Below are positions 61,144-64,000 of a DNA stretch of 64,000 nt, one piece after another. The translations under genes and the position numbers were made by a program. The notes beneath the pieces were generated by a model. It was given only the letters and a program-made list of their open reading frames with translations. It was not told the origin of the DNA and ran no database searches. The DNA lies in contig NZ_JAFMYW010000008.1 of NCBI RefSeq assembly GCF_017353175.1, forward strand, positions 62,001-126,000, given 5' to 3'. Source of the stretch: Fibrella forsythiae. Its GTDB lineage: Bacteria > Bacteroidota > Bacteroidia > Cytophagales > Spirosomataceae. Positions within the stretch are counted from its first letter, which is position 1; each line of letters opens with the position of its first letter.

Positions 61144-62043
61144 CTACCCACCTCGCCGCCGCGCGGCCTGAATGGTGCGTAAAATGTACTTGTCGGTGTA
61201 GTTGCCTTTGCGGGCCATCAGGTCGGGGCTATGGGTCAGTAAATGCGCCCTAATGCGGCTATCGTCCCAGCCCTTTTGCACCAATCCTACCACAATGCCA
61301 AAGTCATGTTCACTGTGACTGGCTTGCCCTGTCCCACCCTGTCTACCAAAGGTTTGCGCTGTCCTGGACAGCGAGTGGGCCACCGTCCCGCTCCTGTCTG
61401 GGACACTCCTGTCCGGGACAGATAATCCATCAGAAAAGCCGCTTGCCATCATGTCCTGGCTTAAGGGAATAGACGCGGTCGGCACACACCCCCCCACTGG
61501 GGTAGAAAAAGAAGAGAGTCGGGAAGTGGCCCGGAGTAGTCGCACAAACGGATACCGTCCATTGGCCAGTTGGTACTTGGCCTTTCGGTTAGTCAGTCCC
61601 GGCAGACGGCCCACGTGGTCAGGCTCGGCGCTACACAGATCCGCCCCGTAACGCTGAGCCATGTCCCGGCAAGTAGCTTTAGCGTGCGCTCGGTCGGTGG
61701 GAGGGTGAGCCAGGATCACCCACGCCTGGTAGTTGGCTGGGGAAGTCTCCAGCAGCAGACAAGGCCGCAGTTCATCGGCTTTGATAAGGGTCAAGGCATC
61801 CCGCGTCAGATCGTCTAATAGCACATACTGCCAGCCTACAGGCCGGGCGTAGACATCGAAGCCCAAGCTGTTTTGCCAGCGCAGAAAAGCCACTGTCTTG
61901 GGGTCAGTCAATTGGGTTCCAGTATAGGTCACGGGCTTGGCCTGGTCAGCCTGAAAGTTGACCAGACGCACTCGGTACTGCGCCGCTTGTAAGGCCTCTA
62001 CGTACTGCTCGATGGCGTGTTGTGTGAGATTAAGAGAAGACAT
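61144..62043 (-). CDS. RepB-like archaeo-eukaryotic primase
   Basis: 299 residues. The first 170 match the RepB primase fold of plasmid RSF1010 and Bacteroidota elements: FLRWQNSLGFDVYARPVGWQ, VLLDDL with the acidic pair, CLLLETSPANYQAWVILAHP and GADLCSAEPDHVGRLPGLTN. A proline/serine-rich linker follows, then a C-terminal helical part (DFGIVVGLVQKGWDDSRIRA and HLL...YILRTIQAARRRGG) like the small domain used for DNA contact. It should lay primers at single-stranded initiation sites of the element. It is next to the repeat region at 62191-62409 and the VirE-like gene. Confidence 0.8.
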   Translation of the reverse strand: MSSLNLTQHAIEQYVEALQAAQYRVRLVNFQADQAKPVTYTGTQLTDPKTVAFLRWQNSLGFDVYARPVGWQYVLLDDLTRDALTLIKADELRPCLLLETSPANYQAWVILAHPPTDRAHAKATCRDMAQRYGADLCSAEPDHVGRLPGLTNRKAKYQLANGRYPFVRLLRATSRLSSFSTPVGGCVPTASIPLSQDMMASGFSDGLSVPDRSVPDRSGTVAHSLSRTAQTFGRQGGTGQASHSEHDFGIVVGLVQKGWDDSRIRAHLLTHSPDLMARKGNYTDKYILRTIQAARRRGG

Positions 62044-62190
62044 CTTTTTACCCTGTGGGGGGTGTGTGGTGAACGACTTTCACTGTATTCCCTCTCATGA
62101 CTTAAAGTTGGAATAGTACTAAAAAAATCATCTAATTAGTTGGCCAAAATGACTAAAAAATAAAAAATTTACAAACCTTTTCAAAACATG

Positions 62191-62409
62191 ATCACTACAC
62201 CACTACATCACTACAATCCAATCGTATTTTTTTGACTATCAATGAGTTAATTACTCGAAAACGTTGTAGCGATTGTAGTGATTAGTTTGAATTAGCCCCT
62301 TTTTTGTAGTGATTCGTAGTGATCCAGTTGAATCGTATTCACTACAAACTAATCAGCTATAAATCAGAATTTTAGATGACTATACATAGTTCTGTAGTGA
62401 TGTAGTGAT
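62191..62409. other. Origin-like region with GTAGTGAT repeats
   Basis: The 392-nt AT-rich gap between the primase and VirE-like genes contains the octamer GTAGTGAT or its complement at 62191, 62207, 62275, 62306, 62316, 62394 and 62402, plus near copies at 62201, 62266 and 62338. Left copies read ATCACTAC and the rightmost read GTAGTGAT, giving an overall inverted layout. Such iteron-like clusters beside replication genes usually mark an origin or primase-recognition sites. Confidence 0.6.
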
Positions 62410-62435
62410 CAACTTTCCAAAACTTTATTTTTTAG

Positions 62436-63770
62436 CTAGTCAAAGAGTTGAAGCCAGTACGCATTTATTGGATAGGTACAATCTGACCGTCTAGCTGACG
62501 TAAGTGCGAAGCCCATGGATTGCAAGGCTTTTCCCATGTTTCGACTATTGATTCCTCCCGTTTTCCCCTCATACCGGTTTTGGAGCCATTGGACCAGTTC
62601 ACCAGCCATCAGGAAGTGAGCATCGACTTGCTGCGGGACGGCGGGTTTGAAATGCCGGGATATGTATTCTCGCTCTGCCGTGATGAGCATATGCTGGCTA
62701 TTGTGCCGTTCAGATTGATCGATCTCTTCGCGGCTCATCTGAAAGAAAAAACCGTTTTTGAGTAGGGCGTACGCTTGCGACCAGACCAGGTTGATATCGA
62801 TGTTCCGAGCGTAGCCTTTCGGACCGCCGTTGTCGTGCTGAATATCATAGATTTGCATAACCAGCCAACGCACATTTCCCGTCTCATCGGTCAGAAAGTT
62901 GGCCTGGTTCGTCGAGCCAAAAAAGCTCGCCCGGCGCTTGTCAGGCATCGCTTTGCGGGCAAACGGACGGCGGACCTTCACCTTATCTTCGGTCAGGATG
63001 GCTTTGAACTTGCTGATATCGAATTTGGAGAACGCAGCCAACTCATCCAGGTTAATAATGAAATTTTCACATAGAGCAATCTTGGAATCCGTTCCCCCTT
63101 TAGCCAGATCGATGTGTTCGGTGTAATACGCCTCCAGGGCAGCGGGCAGATGGAAACGGGTAAACGATGACTTACCATCGTTTTGCTTGCCCACCAGCAC
63201 GAAACATTGCTTGTTGAATGGAATCACTCCAATCCCACAGGCAACGGCCCGGACCAGCCATTTTCTGTACTGAGACAGAAACCAGGTATTATCCCGCGCT
63301 TTGACATAGCTAGCCAACTGAGCGATGTAATCCGGCTTTGTCTCATCCCAAGCGGGCAGAGTCTCGAAATATTCTTTGATGGGATCGTAGGTGGGTACGT
63401 AGCTGGAACGCATCAAGGCCATCAGCTCTTTGTCAAATCCTTTAAAACCCGCTTCGTACAACTCGACCATTATCGTGTTCTCGTTGAGTGGCTTAAATGG
63501 CCCTGTCTTCTGACCCTTTCTGGACTTAGCACGGGCCTCGATTTCGTTGGCGACTACATCGAGTCGAAACTCATAGCGATAATCCAGGTAGCGCCGAATA
63601 CGAATAATTTTGGGTTCATTCTCGTCCTCATCTTGTAGAGCCGTAACTGGAGGCGCAACGACCGTACTGGGCGGCAAGTCAGGAGTAGGCTGGCCACTAC
63701 CAGTAGGGGCTTCGGTAGCTGAGGTAGAAAAGGAAAGGTTAGGAATAGCGGAGTGATCTTGGGTACGCAT
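62436..63770 (-). CDS. VirE-like superfamily III helicase/primase-associated protein
   Basis: 444 residues from the ATG at 63770 (MRTQDHSAIP). An upstream in-frame start (63833) is rejected because it lies within the terminator of the preceding gene. Residues 1-80 are disordered and Pro/Thr-rich. The rest matches the virulence-associated E domain: NENTIMVELYEAGFKGFDKE, Walker A in CFVLVGKQNDGKSSFTRFHL, Walker B in ENFIINLDELAAFSKFD, and STNQANFLTDETGNVRWLVM. It should unwind DNA at the element's origin, with the neighbouring primase. It is the second gene of the leftward replication unit. Confidence 0.85.
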   Translation of the reverse strand: MRTQDHSAIPNLSFSTSATEAPTGSGQPTPDLPPSTVVAPPVTALQDEDENEPKIIRIRRYLDYRYEFRLDVVANEIEARAKSRKGQKTGPFKPLNENTIMVELYEAGFKGFDKELMALMRSSYVPTYDPIKEYFETLPAWDETKPDYIAQLASYVKARDNTWFLSQYRKWLVRAVACGIGVIPFNKQCFVLVGKQNDGKSSFTRFHLPAALEAYYTEHIDLAKGGTDSKIALCENFIINLDELAAFSKFDISKFKAILTEDKVKVRRPFARKAMPDKRRASFFGSTNQANFLTDETGNVRWLVMQIYDIQHDNGGPKGYARNIDINLVWSQAYALLKNGFFFQMSREEIDQSERHNSQHMLITAEREYISRHFKPAVPQQVDAHFLMAGELVQWLQNRYEGKTGGINSRNMGKALQSMGFALTSARRSDCTYPINAYWLQLFD

Positions 63771-63784
63771 ATAGGTAAAAGATG

Positions 63785-63820
63785 AAACCCCGTACCGCGT
63801 TAGGAGCCGGTACGGGGTTT
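63785..63820 (-). terminator. Intrinsic terminator of the integrase gene
   Basis: AAACCCCGTACCG (63785-63797) pairs exactly with CGGTACGGGGTTT (63808-63820) around a 10-nt loop, 16 nt after the integrase stop read leftwards. It separates the integrase unit from the replication genes. Confidence 0.85.
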
Positions 63821-63836
63821 GGTGAATGGTCAAGCA

Positions 63837-64000
63837 CTAAGCACTGTGGCGGGGTTGGCTGAGGGGCACGGTGAACATACCCACCCGGCTCATCTCGGCA
63901 TCTACCCGCTTGTCATAAATGCGGGCGTAGTGCTTCTGCGTAGTACCGATTTTAGTATGGCCTAAAATCTGCTGCACCACCTCGATACTAAAACCTGCAT
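63837..64000 (-). CDS. Tyrosine integrase, C-terminal end (5' partial)
   Basis: The last 54 codons of a leftward gene that continues past the window edge. The visible part has the conserved His in QQILGHTKIGTTQ and the nucleophile Tyr in KHYARIYDKRVDAEM, then a short tail ending PRHSA. This is the Bacteroidota element type of phage integrase. Its place at the right end, with a tRNA-end copy at 49253 in the right orientation, makes it the likely enzyme that inserted the island. Confidence 0.9.
   Translation of the reverse strand, partial: AGFSIEVVQQILGHTKIGTTQKHYARIYDKRVDAEMSRVGMFTVPLSQPRHSA

Noticed and set aside
1-64000. CRISPR array or cas genes
   Set aside because: No set of regularly spaced identical repeats of 25-40 nt and no Cas-like protein was seen on either strand.

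Overview
The window looks like chromosomal DNA of a Bacteroidota bacterium of the Spirosoma/Cytophagales type. Evidence: two SusC/SusD pairs, a third TonB receptor with a carboxypeptidase-like N-terminal domain, SPII lipoproteins, two proteins with type IX secretion C-terminal signals, few Shine-Dalgarno sequences, and a Bacteroidota-type mobile element (VirE-like helicase, RepB-like primase, DUF4248-like protein, Mpi-like invertase).

Layout. 1-33.1 kb is GC-rich core-like DNA. The end of a GH26-like membrane protein faces a GH2-like lipoprotein. An ACT-domain / DUF1684 / PhyH-dioxygenase cluster follows (2.7-4.8 kb). Next is a nutrient locus of SusC, SusD, secreted cyanophycinase-like peptidase, two large DoxX-like paralogues and an FAD oxidoreductase (5.2-15.3 kb), then a T9SS beta-helix protein. 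A repeat-rich gap at 17.7-18.85 kb leads into a TonB receptor, a second SusC/SusD pair, a methionine-type aminotransferase, a CMD/AhpD-like protein, an SDR, an amino-acid permease and a ChrB-AraC fusion regulator (18.9-31.4 kb). Several intergenic gaps here carry long, near-perfect hairpin repeats.

33.5-49.2 kb is an accessory-like stretch: a 1319-residue T9SS protein with two CBM3-like modules, a DoxX protein, a broken tyrosine recombinase, two BLUF blue-light sensors, two stand-alone receivers, a LytTR regulator and a LytTR relic, umuDC, an ECF sigma factor with a coupled micro-ORF, another DoxX protein and a histidine kinase relic.

49,253 to beyond the right edge reads as an integrated mobile island. 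Its left end is an 18-nt copy of a tRNA 3' end (probably tRNA-Asp) followed by three GTATCAA repeats. At the right edge is the C-terminus of a tyrosine integrase. In between are VirE-like helicase and RepB-like primase genes around an iteron-like origin candidate, small accessory genes, and a low-GC cargo: a TIR/deoxyribosyltransferase-like protein, an HEPN-motif protein and a KAP P-loop NTPase, each of the last two preceded by its own serine recombinase and converging on a large inverted repeat, plus an HNH protein and a decayed HEPN gene. I read this cargo as a candidate anti-phage or island-maintenance module; that is inference.

A genome-scale signal also stands out. By hand count the octamer AACGTACC/GGTACGTT occurs about 28 times, where about 2 would be expected. 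Copies concentrate in the first 33 kb and are sparse in the accessory DNA. No rRNA gene, intact tRNA, CRISPR array or complete insertion sequence was recognised.
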